From Alistipes senegalensis (GTDB taxonomy: Bacteria; Bacteroidota; Bacteroidia; Bacteroidales; Rikenellaceae), in assembly GCA_023665825.1 (NCBI GenBank), contig JAMPDE010000001.1, positions 349,760 through 386,265 on the forward strand: DNA of 36,506 nucleotides. The letters are read 5' to 3'. The translations under genes and the position numbers were made by a program. Each line of letters starts with the position of its first letter. The first letter of the stretch is position 1. The notes under the pieces are model-generated. The model did not search any database. It saw nothing but the letters and a program-made list of their open reading frames with translations, and had not been told where the DNA came from. Below, piece by piece: positions 8,834-17,321 of the stretch.

Positions 8834-8862
8834 CAAAAGTAACACTTTTTTTATTACTTTTG
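8834..8862. promoter_or_regulatory. Divergent promoter pair / inverted repeat for acpP and yraN
   Basis: CAAAAGTAA (8834-8842) and TTACTTTTG (8854-8862) form a perfect 9-bp inverted repeat. Each arm contains a -7 box (TACTTTTG), one per strand, pointing to acpP (minus) and to yraN (plus). No good TTTG -33 box is present at the usual spacing. The palindrome could also be an operator for a dimeric regulator. Confidence 0.5.
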
Positions 8863-8944
8863 ATAAAAACGATGCTTTTTTTATTGACAATTTTTCCGAC
8901 ATTTTTACCAATCGAATCCGCAACCGATTAAACAATAATGTTTT

Positions 8945-9031
8945 ATGAGTTCGCCATCTATTCCCGATTCGACGAATGCAAGCGAGGTGCGCTTGCCTTG
9001 TCCGATGCTTGAAACCGCCGCAAAATCATGA
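8945..9031 (+). CDS. Possible 28-codon leader ORF coupled to yraN
   Basis: An ATG at 8945 opens a 28-codon frame, starting MSSPSIPDSTNASEVRLPCP, that ends in a TGA overlapping the yraN ATG (ATGA at 9028-9031). Such an overlap is typical of translational coupling. A second short frame (8938-9012) overlaps it in another phase. There is no homology evidence, and the overlap may be chance. Confidence 0.2.
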   Translation: MSSPSIPDSTNASEVRLPCPMLETAAKS

Positions 9032-9393
9032 CTGCGACTTCCGAAATCGGCCGAAAGGGCGAACGGGCCGCAGCGGAGTACCTGCGGTGCGAGGGGTTCG
9101 AGTTGTGCGAACTGAACTGGCGCAGCGGTCGTTACGAGCTGGATATCGTCGCCCGTAAGGACGGCGAAGTGCACATCGTCGAGGTCAAGACCCGCCGCGC
9201 CGACGGGCTGACCACGCCCGAAGCGGCCATGACCCCGCAGAAACAGCGTGCGCTGCTTCATGCGGCCCGTGCCTACCTCGTGTGGTCGCATTGGACGGGC
9301 GAGGTGCGGTTCGATTTGGCGGCGGTCGACTGCTTCCCTGACGGAACGATGGAGGTGCGGCTGATTCCCGACGCTCTCCAATGCCATTGGTAG
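9028..9393 (+). CDS. yraN: YraN family protein (UPF0102, nuclease-like fold)
   Basis: The 121-residue protein has the conserved opening EIGRKGERAAAEYL and the restriction-endonuclease-like core: ELNWRSGRYELDIVARKDGEVHIVEVKTRR. The order Glu, Asp, Glu-x-Lys fits a PD-(D/E)XK nuclease active site. The biochemical role of the family is not well established. In many bacteria it sits near RNase HII or ribosomal maturation genes; here it is a short unit of its own. Its promoter is probably the plus-strand TACTTTTG at 8855-8862. Confidence 0.88.
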   Translation: MTATSEIGRKGERAAAEYLRCEGFELCELNWRSGRYELDIVARKDGEVHIVEVKTRRADGLTTPEAAMTPQKQRALLHAARAYLVWSHWTGEVRFDLAAVDCFPDGTMEVRLIPDALQCHW

Positions 9394-9450
9394 CGGCGCG
9401 TTGCAGGCCGGTCGGTGTTTTCGGGCGATTTGTCGGTTTGGCGGGAATGT

Positions 9451-9534
9451 CGTATCTTTAACTTCGTTTTAGATACTCCGTCTCGGCAAAATCAAGCTAT
9501 CGCTTGCTTCTGCGCTCGACTTTTCGTATCTTTG
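9451..9534 (+). promoter_or_regulatory. 84-bp promoter element, copy 1
   Basis: The element has GTATCT (9452-9457), its inverted copy AGATAC (9471-9476), a block TCCGTCTCGGCAAA (9477-9490), and a promoter ending in TATCTTTG (9527-9534) with TTG at 9504-9506 and a 20-base spacer. The loop between the inverted arms contains ACTTCGTTT. A second copy lies at 26489-26571. It places the transcription start about 15 bases before the glucosaminidase ATG at 9557. Confidence 0.7.
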
Positions 9535-9556
9535 GCACGTATATAGAAAGACTTTC

Positions 9557-10561
9557 ATGATTGTTTTCAGAAAAGCGATAATGCTCGGCGGAATCCTTGC
9601 GATTTTCGGGTTTTCGACCGCAGCACAGGCTCAGCAGCGGATGCGGCAGACGCGCGACGAGTACATCGAACGTTACAAGTCGATCGCCATCGCCGATATG
9701 GAGCGTTACGGCATTCCGGCCAGCATCACGCTGGCACAGGGCATCTTGGAATCCGACAGCGGCAACAGCCGTCTGTCGTTGCAGTCGAACAACCACTTCG
9801 GTATCAAATGCAAAAGCAACTGGACCGGCAAACGGGTCTACCACGACGACGATGCCAAAGGCGAGTGCTTCCGCAGCTATCCGTCGGTCGAAGATTCGTA
9901 CCGCGACCACGCCGAGTTTCTCGACCAGTCGCCGCGTTACGATTCGCTGTTCGCCTACGCCCCGACCGATTACCGGAGTTGGGCACGCGGGCTCAAAGCG
10001 GCCGGTTACGCCACTGCGCCTGACTATGCCCAGCGGCTCATCCGCATCATCGAGGACAACCGGCTTTACCTGCTCGACCGTCCGCACGGCGATCGCATGT
10101 ACGCTTCGCACAAACGGCACGGCGATAAGAGCCGTGCGCGGACGCACTACGTCAACAAGGCCGTTTCCGGCGGAAGCGTCGACCCCGACAACTACGGGGC
10201 GACCATCAACGCGCATCACGGCTACAAGGTGCTCACGGCCAACGGCGTGCATTACGTACTGGCCAAAGCGGGCGATACCTACGAGACGATCGGCGGTCTG
10301 TTCCGCATTTCGGCGCGCAACCTGCGCAAATTCAACGATGCGGCTGACCCGCAGATGCAGCCTGCTGCGGGCATGGCGGTCTATATCGGGCGGAAAAAGA
10401 GACGCTGGACGGGCGACCTCGCACGCCACGTGTGCCGTACCGGCGAGACGGTGCGGAGCGTGGCCCAGATTTACGGCGTCCGCAGCCGTTCGATCGAGAA
10501 AATGAACGGTTTGCGCTCCGATGCGACGCTGACTGCCGGAGCGGAACTGCGAATCAGATAA
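9557..10561 (+). CDS. Exported glucosaminidase with two LysM domains
   Basis: This 334-residue peptidoglycan hydrolase has a signal peptide (MIVFRKAIMLGGILAIFGFS, cleavage near AQAQQ), a GH73-type glucosaminidase domain at about 33-175, and two LysM peptidoglycan-binding domains at about 217-275 and 288-333. The putative catalytic Glu65 lies in LAQGILESDSGNS, and NNHFGIKC follows as usual for the family. It should cut the glycan backbone at N-acetylglucosamine, acting in the periplasm in wall turnover or division. A promoter ends 22 bases upstream. The next gene follows after 15 bases, so the two are probably co-transcribed. Confidence 0.92.
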   Translation: MIVFRKAIMLGGILAIFGFSTAAQAQQRMRQTRDEYIERYKSIAIADMERYGIPASITLAQGILESDSGNSRLSLQSNNHFGIKCKSNWTGKRVYHDDDAKGECFRSYPSVEDSYRDHAEFLDQSPRYDSLFAYAPTDYRSWARGLKAAGYATAPDYAQRLIRIIEDNRLYLLDRPHGDRMYASHKRHGDKSRARTHYVNKAVSGGSVDPDNYGATINAHHGYKVLTANGVHYVLAKAGDTYETIGGLFRISARNLRKFNDAADPQMQPAAGMAVYIGRKKRRWTGDLARHVCRTGETVRSVAQIYGVRSRSIEKMNGLRSDATLTAGAELRIR

Positions 10562-10576
10562 AACACGAACCGAATC

Positions 10577-11263
10577 ATGGAAAATTCACCGCTGCGGACG
10601 AAGATACTGGAAACGGTCGTCCGCAAATCGAATCTGAAACAGCGCGTGTTCGACCACACGTTCGCTGCGTTCAACCTGCTGAAAGATACGCTGTTGGAAA
10701 TGGCGTCGGAGATGGATGACGCACTCGAAGGACGGCTCGACCGCCGCGTGCGGCTCGAATACCGCGATCGCGGCAAGTTCGAGGCCCAGTTGCAGGTGTC
10801 GAACGACGTGCTCGTCTTTCAGATGCACACCGATGTCTTCCAGTTCGACGCCGACCACCTCGTCTGGCAGAATCCCTACGTGCAGGGCGACCGCGAAAAT
10901 TCCTATTGCGGCATCATCAACATCTACAATTTTCTTTCGGACTCGTTCAAGTTCAACCGCAATGCCGACGAGGGCTACCTCATCGGCCGCATTTTCATCA
11001 ACCGCGAGCGGCGTTATTTCGTCGAGGGCAAGGGGCAGACGTCGATGCGCGTGCTGCGTTTCGGCGAACACGAAATCGACCGCGAGGCGTTGATCGCCAT
11101 TCTCGAAGAAGCCGTTTGCTTCGCACTCGACTTCGACCTGCTGACCCCGCCCTACGAGGAGAACAAGCGCGTGACGGTCGACCAGTTCAACACCAAGATG
11201 GACAACTCGAAATTCGTCACGGGGAAGCGGCTCGGCTACGATTTCGACGTCGAAGATATTTGA
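10577..11263 (+). CDS. Conserved-looking protein of unknown function
   Basis: I do not recognise this 228-residue protein. It is soluble with no signal peptide, rich in acidic and aromatic residues, and has an N-terminal helical part (about 1-50) followed by an alternating, beta-rich part (FEAQLQVSNDVLVFQMHTDV, then NIYNFLSDSFKFN and GRIFINRERRYFVEGKGQ). The C-terminal part (PPYEENKRVTVDQFNTKMDN) is polar. Codon use and GC content match its neighbours, and it is tightly packed (15 bases after the glucosaminidase, 12 before DPP IV), so it is very likely a real gene. Confidence 0.8.
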   Translation: MENSPLRTKILETVVRKSNLKQRVFDHTFAAFNLLKDTLLEMASEMDDALEGRLDRRVRLEYRDRGKFEAQLQVSNDVLVFQMHTDVFQFDADHLVWQNPYVQGDRENSYCGIINIYNFLSDSFKFNRNADEGYLIGRIFINRERRYFVEGKGQTSMRVLRFGEHEIDREALIAILEEAVCFALDFDLLTPPYEENKRVTVDQFNTKMDNSKFVTGKRLGYDFDVEDI

Positions 11264-11275
11264 TGGAGGTGAATT

Positions 11276-13411
11276 ATGAATCGTGAATCGAAACGCGCTT
11301 TTCTCGTTTGCCTTTGCATCGGAGCCTTTTTGACGTCTGCCGCACAGAACGAGTACGCCGAAATCGCCCGGCTCCAGAAATCGAACGCCCGCATCAGCGG
11401 CATCCGGTCGATGTCCGACGGCGAGCATTATACCATGCTCTCGGACGAGGGCATCGTGCGCTTCCGGTACGACAGCGACGCGCCCGGCGAAAAGTTGTTG
11501 CCCGCCGACGCTCCGGCCGTTACCGATTACGCCTTTTCGCCCGACGAGCGGCGCATCCTCGTCGCTTCGGGGGCTGCGCCCATTTACCGGCGCTCCTATA
11601 CTACGACTTATTACCTTGTCGAAAACGGGAAAATCGCTCCCGCATTGCCCGATGCCGTCAAGCCGCGCGACGCTTCGTTCTCGCCCGACGGCCGTCTGAT
11701 TGCCTACTCCGACCGCAACGACCTCTACGTCCGCGATTCGGAGCTCGGCACCACCCGCCGCATCACCTCCGACGGCGAATGGAACGCCGTCATCAACGGC
11801 ACGACCGACTGGGTTTACGAGGAAGAGTTCGGCGCGACCCGCGCGTATGCCTTTTCGCCCGACAGCCGCCGGCTGGCCTACCTCCGCTTCGATGAGCGCG
11901 AGGTGCCGCTCATGGAGATGATGCGCTTCGATGGCCAGCTTTACAACCGTGCCTTTTCGTTCAAATACCCCAAAGCGGGTGAGCGCAATTCAGTAGTCGA
12001 ATTGTGGGTCTGCGACCTGTCGACCGGTCAGCGCGAGCGCATCGACACCGGTTCCGAGACTGACCAGTACATTCCGCGCATCGGCTTCACGCCCGACGGA
12101 CGGTTGTGGTTCTACCGGCTCAACCGTCGTCAGAACACGTTCGAGATGATCGTTTGCGAAGCCAACGGCGCGCAGCGAACCGCCTACTCCGAAGGGGCGC
12201 AGCAGTACGTCGAGCGGGTCGACGACCGGACGATTACGTTCGTAGACAACGACCGTTTCATCGTGCGGCAGGAGGGGTATGCCGGTTACATGCACCTCTA
12301 TCTGTACAGCATCCGTCGCGGGCCGCTCGCCCAGCTGACCAAAGGGGCGTGGGAGGTTACCGAGACGGTCGGCACCGACGGCAAACGCGTGTGGTTCCTT
12401 TCGACCGAAACGTCGCCTTTGCGCCGCAATCTGTACAGCGTGGGGCTCGACGGCCGCAACAAACGCCGTCTGACCCAAGAGGACGGTTTCTACTCCGTCG
12501 CCCCGAGTCGCGGCATGAAATACCTGCTCACGACCTTCTCGAATGCCCGTACGCCCAACCGCATCGCCGTGTGCCGCAATACGGGTGAGGTCGTCCGCAC
12601 ATTGGCCGACAGCCACGAACTGGCCGACGAATTGTCCGTCACGAAGCGGCCCGTCAAGGAGTTTTTCACCTTTACGACCGAGCGGGGCGACACGCTCAAC
12701 GCCTACGTGGTCAAACCGCGCGACTTCGACTCGCTAAAACGTTATCCCGTCCTGCTCACGCAGTATTCGGGGCCCGGTTCGCAGTCCGTGCAGGACCGCT
12801 GGTCGCTGGACTGGGAGGATGCTTTGGCCGACAAGGGTTATATCGTCGCATGCGCCGACGGGCGTGGCACGGGTTTTCGCGGCGAAGCGTTCAAGAAATG
12901 CACTTACGGCCGTCTGGGGGCGTTGGAAACCGAAGACCAGCTTTCGTTCGCCCGGTACATGGCCGCGCAGCCCTACGTCGATTCCGCGCGAATCGGCATT
13001 TACGGGTGGTCTTACGGCGGGTTCATGGCTTTGAGCTGCGCGTTCAAGGGGCACGGGTTGTTCCGCATGGCGATTGCCGTCGCGCCCGTCACCTCGTGGC
13101 GGTTCTACGACACTATTTACACCGAAATCTACAACGGCCTGCCGCAGTACAACGCCGCCGGTTACGACGACAATTCGCCGCTCCGCTTCGCGCGGATGTT
13201 CGACGACCGCCATACGCGGCTGCTACTGATTCACGGCACGGCCGACGACAACGTGCACTTCCAGCATACGGCCGAAATGGCCCGCACGCTCAACCGGCTG
13301 GGCAAACGCTTCGACATGATGGTTTATCCCGACCAGAATCATTCGATGCGGCCCGACGCCATGCACGCCGTGCGGCAGAAGATGATCGACTACACGCTGG
13401 AAAATCTTTGA
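11276..13411 (+). CDS. Dipeptidyl peptidase IV (S9B)
   Basis: The 711-residue exported serine peptidase removes X-Pro or X-Ala dipeptides from peptide N-termini, which suits a peptide-using gut anaerobe. After a signal peptide (residues 1-23, ending SAAQ) comes an eight-bladed beta-propeller with the S9B substrate-binding motif DWVYEEE, then the alpha/beta-hydrolase domain. The catalytic triad is intact: Ser579 in GWSYGG, Asp657 in HGTADDN and His689 in DQNHS. Length agrees with known Bacteroidota DPP IV enzymes. It starts 12 bases after the unknown gene and ends 67 bases before tag. Confidence 0.94.
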   Translation: MNRESKRAFLVCLCIGAFLTSAAQNEYAEIARLQKSNARISGIRSMSDGEHYTMLSDEGIVRFRYDSDAPGEKLLPADAPAVTDYAFSPDERRILVASGAAPIYRRSYTTTYYLVENGKIAPALPDAVKPRDASFSPDGRLIAYSDRNDLYVRDSELGTTRRITSDGEWNAVINGTTDWVYEEEFGATRAYAFSPDSRRLAYLRFDEREVPLMEMMRFDGQLYNRAFSFKYPKAGERNSVVELWVCDLSTGQRERIDTGSETDQYIPRIGFTPDGRLWFYRLNRRQNTFEMIVCEANGAQRTAYSEGAQQYVERVDDRTITFVDNDRFIVRQEGYAGYMHLYLYSIRRGPLAQLTKGAWEVTETVGTDGKRVWFLSTETSPLRRNLYSVGLDGRNKRRLTQEDGFYSVAPSRGMKYLLTTFSNARTPNRIAVCRNTGEVVRTLADSHELADELSVTKRPVKEFFTFTTERGDTLNAYVVKPRDFDSLKRYPVLLTQYSGPGSQSVQDRWSLDWEDALADKGYIVACADGRGTGFRGEAFKKCTYGRLGALETEDQLSFARYMAAQPYVDSARIGIYGWSYGGFMALSCAFKGHGLFRMAIAVAPVTSWRFYDTIYTEIYNGLPQYNAAGYDDNSPLRFARMFDDRHTRLLLIHGTADDNVHFQHTAEMARTLNRLGKRFDMMVYPDQNHSMRPDAMHAVRQKMIDYTLENL

Positions 13412-13478
13412 GGGCGGTGGGACATATTCGGGGCACGGAATCCCGCAGGAGATTGGAAACCGATAAGAAATAACGGAT

Positions 13479-14054
13479 ATGCAGGATTTGGTGAACGGCC
13501 GGTGCGGCTGGTGCGGGACGGACGAATCATATGTGGAATACCACGACCGGGAATGGGGACGACCCGTTGCGGACGACCGCACGTTGTTCGAGTTTCTCGT
13601 ATTGGAGAGTGCGCAGGCCGGATTGAGCTGGCTGACCATTCTCCGAAAGCGCGAGGGGTACCGCCGCGCTTTTTGCGGGTTCGACCCCGAAGCCGTCGCC
13701 CGCATGACCGACGAAGATGTCGAGCGTTTGATGCGCTTCGACGGTATTGTGAAAAACCGGTTGAAAATCCGGGCGACGATTACGAATGCCCGTCTGTTTC
13801 TTGCTGTTCAGCAGGAGTTTGGCTCTTTCCGCGATTATGTCTTGACTTTCTTTCCCGACAACCTGCCGATTGTCCACACGTTCCGTTCGTTGGGCGAAAT
13901 CCCGGTCTCCTCCCCCGAATCCGATGCCATGAGCCGTGCGATGAAAAAACGGGGGTTCAAATTCTTCGGGACGACCATTTGTTACGCCTACCTGCAAGCG
14001 ACCGGATTCATCGACGACCATCTTGCGGATTGCATCTGCCGGAAAAAAGGGTGA
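13479..14054 (+). CDS. tag: DNA-3-methyladenine glycosylase I
   Basis: The 191-residue repair enzyme excises 3-methyladenine from alkylated DNA. It has the zinc-ligand pattern of E. coli Tag: Cys9 and His22 (13 apart) near the start, and His181 and Cys185 (4 apart) near the end. RCGWCGTDESYVEYHDREWG and LFEFLVLESAQAGLSW are strongly typical, and the helix-hairpin-helix region is present. It ends 7 bases from the convergent recN gene. No separate promoter is evident in the 67-base gap upstream. Confidence 0.95.
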   Translation: MQDLVNGRCGWCGTDESYVEYHDREWGRPVADDRTLFEFLVLESAQAGLSWLTILRKREGYRRAFCGFDPEAVARMTDEDVERLMRFDGIVKNRLKIRATITNARLFLAVQQEFGSFRDYVLTFFPDNLPIVHTFRSLGEIPVSSPESDAMSRAMKKRGFKFFGTTICYAYLQATGFIDDHLADCICRKKG

Positions 14055-14061
14055 TGCCGGC

Positions 14062-15711
14062 TTAATGCTTCATTCCCAGTAGAATGCGTGCTTGCGCTAC
14101 GGCGGCGTCGGTGATGCGGCTGCCCGAAAGCATCTTGGCGATTTCGTCGACCCGTTCCGCGTCGGTCAGACGGGTAATTCCGGTGTGTCCTTCGCGTTTG
14201 TAGACCACGAAATGGGCCGTCCCTTTCGATGCCACCTGCGGCAGGTGCGTGATGTCGACTACCTGCATCGTCTGCGACAGCCGGGCGATGATTTCGCCCA
14301 TCGCATCGGCGATGCGCCCCGAAACGCCCGTGTCGATTTCGTCGAACAGAATCGTCGGCAGCTGCATGCGTTCGGCCAGCAACGCCTTGATAGAGAGCAT
14401 CACGCGCGACAGCTCGCCGCCCGACGCGATGCGTTCGACCGGCTGCGGTTCGCGGTTCTTGTTCGCCGTGAACAAAAACGCCACGCCGTCCGCACCCGTC
14501 CATCCCAGCGTCTCCTGCGGGAGCAGTTCGACCCGGAACACCGTGTCCGGCATGCCTAATTGCAGGAGGGTTTCCGCGACATGCGCCGCGAATTTCGGGG
14601 CCTGCTTCGCACGTGCATCGTGCAGTTTTTCGGCCAGTTTCCGCGCCTCTTTTTCCGTCGCTTGCAGGGCTTGTTCCGCTTCGGCGATCTCCTCGTCGCT
14701 GTGCACGATGGCCGCCAAGCGGGCGGCATAATCATCGCGTGCGGCTATCAGTGCCGCTTCGTCTGCCGCACGGTGTTTCTGTTGCAGCGAAAGCAGCGTG
14801 TCCAGCCGGGCCGACAGCTTTTGCAGGCGGTTGGGGTCGGCGTCGATGCGCTGCCCGTCCTCTGCCATCGAAGCGTCGATGTCTTTCAGCTCCTCGACCA
14901 CCGCATGCAGGCGCGCCGCATAGTCGGCAGCGGCAGGGTAGTTGGCTCCCAGCTTCGCCAGCTCGTTTTCCGAGTTGCGCAGAAGTGTTAAAATGCCCGT
15001 GTCATCGGTTTCTAACGCATTCCGCAAATTAATAAATGTTTCGCCGATGCGGTCGGCGTGTTCCAGTACCGCGATTTCCGCTTCGATTTCGGACTGTTCG
15101 CCGTTGCGGAGGGCGGCGGCCGCGAGTTCTTCGCTCTGGTAGCGGAGCCACTCCTCGTCGCGGCGGTTCGTTTCGGCCGCTTCGCGCAGCGTCGCGACCC
15201 GGCGGCGCAGTTCGAGCATGCGTGCGTAGACGTCGGTGTAGCGGGCCAGCAGCTCCGCATTTCCGGCCATCGTGTCGAGTGCCGACGTGCGGAACTCCTC
15301 CGACGAGAGAATCAGGTTCTGGTGTTGCGAGTGAATGTCGACCAGCCGCGTGCTCAGTTCGCGCATCTGTTGCAACTGCACCGGCAGGTCGTTGACGAAC
15401 GCGCGGCTCTTGCCCGCCGGCGTGATGATGCGTGTGAGGGTCGTTTCGGCCGCATAGTCCAAGTCGTTTTCCTCGAAAAAGGCTTCCAGTCCCAGCCCCG
15501 TGAGGTCGAATACCCCTTCGACCTTGCAGTTCTGCGCCGCATCTTTCATCGCCGTACCGTCGTTCTTGGCACCGAGCAGCAGCCCGAGCGCGCCGAGCAG
15601 AATCGACTTGCCCGCACCCGTTTCGCCCGTGATGATGTTCAAGTGGGCGTCCAGCTCCAGTTGGAGCCGGTCGATCAACGCGTAGTTTTCGACGGTCAGA
15701 CGGCGGAGCAT
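14062..15711 (-). CDS. recN: DNA repair protein RecN
   Basis: RecN is an SMC-like ATPase that acts in double-strand break repair. The 549-residue protein has a Walker A motif GETGAGKS at residues 29-36, a coiled-coil centre at about 150-370, and near the C-terminus an ABC signature region (ASGGELSRVMLSIKALLAER) followed by Walker B ILFDEIDTGVSG. Length fits the family. It starts 3 bases after coaBC, as the last gene of the bamD-omega-coaBC-recN unit. No sign of SOS control is visible; expression appears to follow the housekeeping operon. Confidence 0.96.
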   Translation of the reverse strand: MLRRLTVENYALIDRLQLELDAHLNIITGETGAGKSILLGALGLLLGAKNDGTAMKDAAQNCKVEGVFDLTGLGLEAFFEENDLDYAAETTLTRIITPAGKSRAFVNDLPVQLQQMRELSTRLVDIHSQHQNLILSSEEFRTSALDTMAGNAELLARYTDVYARMLELRRRVATLREAAETNRRDEEWLRYQSEELAAAALRNGEQSEIEAEIAVLEHADRIGETFINLRNALETDDTGILTLLRNSENELAKLGANYPAAADYAARLHAVVEELKDIDASMAEDGQRIDADPNRLQKLSARLDTLLSLQQKHRAADEAALIAARDDYAARLAAIVHSDEEIAEAEQALQATEKEARKLAEKLHDARAKQAPKFAAHVAETLLQLGMPDTVFRVELLPQETLGWTGADGVAFLFTANKNREPQPVERIASGGELSRVMLSIKALLAERMQLPTILFDEIDTGVSGRIADAMGEIIARLSQTMQVVDITHLPQVASKGTAHFVVYKREGHTGITRLTDAERVDEIAKMLSGSRITDAAVAQARILLGMKH

Positions 15712-15714
15712 AGT

Positions 15715-16968
15715 TTATTGGAGATATTTTTCGATTTTATCCGCGATGCGTGCGGCGACTTCCGTCTTGCTCATCAGCGGCAGCTCTTCGCGGCCCGCGC
15801 GGTCGATGAAGCAGACCTTGTTCGTGTCGCCCCGAAAGCCCGCACCGGCATCCCGCAACGAGTTGAGGACGATGAAGTCGAAATTCTTTTTCGTCAGTTT
15901 CGCTTCGGCGTGCGCGCGTTCGTCGTGGGTTTCCAGCGCGAAGCCTACCAGCAGGCGGTCGCCTTTCACGTCACCCAGCGCGGCAGCGATGTCGCGCGTG
16001 CGTTTCAGCCGGAGAGTCATTTCGCCGTCGCCTTTCTGCAATTTGCGGTCGGCGACTTCGGCAGGTGTGTAGTCGGCTACGGCAGCGCACATCACCGCAC
16101 CGTCCGCTTCGGCGAACGCCGCAGTCGCGGCCTCGTACATTTCGGCTGCCGAAAGCACGTCCACCCGTTGTACTCCGGCGGGCGTGTCGAGTGCCGTGCG
16201 GCCGCTGACCAGCGTAACGGTTGCGCCCCGACGGGCCAGCTCGCCTGCAATGGCATAGCCCATTTTGCCCGACGAATGGTTCGTGAGGTAGCGCACGGGG
16301 TCGATGGCCTCGATGGTCGCGCCAGCCGTTACGACGAAGCGCTTACCTTGCAGGCTCTTTTTTTTTTCTGGATCGGGGCGGTCGGAAAGATGCTCGCCGT
16401 TCGCGAGGAGTTCCCGCACGAAAGCGACGATTTGTTCGGGTTCGGCCATGCGCCCCTTACCGTGCAGACCGCTCGCCAGCTCGCCTTCGGCCGGTTCGAC
16501 GATGCGGACATCCCGCTCCGCCAGCGTATGCAGATTCTGCTGCGTGGCAGCGTGGGCATACATGTCCAGATCCATCGCCGGAGCGACGACGACCGGACAA
16601 CGGGCCGAAAGATAGGTCGTCAGCAACAGGTTGTCGGCTACGCCGCAGGCCATTTTCGCCAGCGTGTTGGCCGTAGCCGGAGCGATCAGATAGCAGTCGG
16701 CCCATTCGCCCAGCGACACGTGCGAATGCCATGCGCCGTTTTCGGGGTCGAAGAACTCCACCCGAATCGGATGTTTCGACAGCGTGGCCATCGTCAGCGG
16801 CGTGATGAACTGCTTGGCCAGCGGGGTCATCACGACCTGCACGTCGGCTCCGGCCGTAACCAGCAGACGGCACAGCTGCGCCGCTTTGTAGGCGGCGATG
16901 CTTCCGGTGATTCCCAGCAGGATGCGACGTCCTTGCAGGCCGGCGGCGGACCGATCGCGGGACTCCAT
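15715..16968 (-). CDS. coaBC: Bifunctional phosphopantothenoylcysteine decarboxylase / phosphopantothenate-cysteine ligase
   Basis: The 417-residue enzyme performs two steps of coenzyme A synthesis. The CoaC flavoprotein part (about 14-195) shows ILLGITGSIAAYKAAQL, catalytic His in AWHSHV, and the PASANT-like IAPATANTLAKMACG. The CoaB part (about 205 on) shows FVVTAGATIEAIDPVRYLTN and SSGKMG. The motif that is PxMNxxMW in E. coli CoaC reads APAMDLDMY here, with Asp in place of Asn; I believe this is common in Bacteroidota but could not check. It lies between the omega-like gene (15-base gap) and recN (3-base gap). Confidence 0.94.
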   Translation of the reverse strand: MESRDRSAAGLQGRRILLGITGSIAAYKAAQLCRLLVTAGADVQVVMTPLAKQFITPLTMATLSKHPIRVEFFDPENGAWHSHVSLGEWADCYLIAPATANTLAKMACGVADNLLLTTYLSARCPVVVAPAMDLDMYAHAATQQNLHTLAERDVRIVEPAEGELASGLHGKGRMAEPEQIVAFVRELLANGEHLSDRPDPEKKKSLQGKRFVVTAGATIEAIDPVRYLTNHSSGKMGYAIAGELARRGATVTLVSGRTALDTPAGVQRVDVLSAAEMYEAATAAFAEADGAVMCAAVADYTPAEVADRKLQKGDGEMTLRLKRTRDIAAALGDVKGDRLLVGFALETHDERAHAEAKLTKKNFDFIVLNSLRDAGAGFRGDTNKVCFIDRAGREELPLMSKTEVAARIADKIEKYLQ

Positions 16969-16983
16969 TGTCGTCCGAAAGAT

Positions 16984-17313
16984 TTACTGCTCTTTTTTGG
17001 GTTCGGCCATCCGGTAGGTCAGCTCGTGGTCGAGGAACTCTTCGGTGGCGATGATGGTCGGTTTCGGCAACCGCTCGTAGTACCGCGAAATTTCGATCTG
17101 CTCGCGGTTCTCGAACGTTTCCTCCATCGACGTGTCGGTCGGCGACGAGAAATCGGACAGCTTGCGGTTGAGTTCGCTCTTCAATTCGGTCGAAATCTGG
17201 TTGGCCCGGCGGGCGAGGATGTTGACCGTTTCGTAGATATTGCCCGTTTCGCGGTCCAGATCGACGAGTTTGCGCGTGACGGTGTTGTTCGGAATGTTCT
17301 TTTTGATATCCAT
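16984..17313 (-). CDS. rpoZ: RNA polymerase omega (Rpb6-like) subunit
   Basis: The 109-residue protein matches the omega/Rpb6-like protein that Bacteroidota encode between bamD and coaBC. The core NTVTRKLVDLDRETGNIYETVNILARRANQI resembles the omega fold that clasps the beta-prime C-terminus. The rest (residues 45-109) is polar and diverges from proteobacterial omega. The assignment rests mainly on the core and the conserved gene order, since similarity to E. coli RpoZ is weak. Confidence 0.8.
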   Translation of the reverse strand: MDIKKNIPNNTVTRKLVDLDRETGNIYETVNILARRANQISTELKSELNRKLSDFSSPTDTSMEETFENREQIEISRYYERLPKPTIIATEEFLDHELTYRMAEPKKEQ

Positions 17314-17321
17314 CGTATTGT

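Noticed and set aside
8636-8935. A 99-codon minus-strand frame upstream of acpP.
   Set aside because: It starts upstream of the likely promoter and has no ATG after the predicted transcript start; its repeated peptide follows from the DNA repeat.
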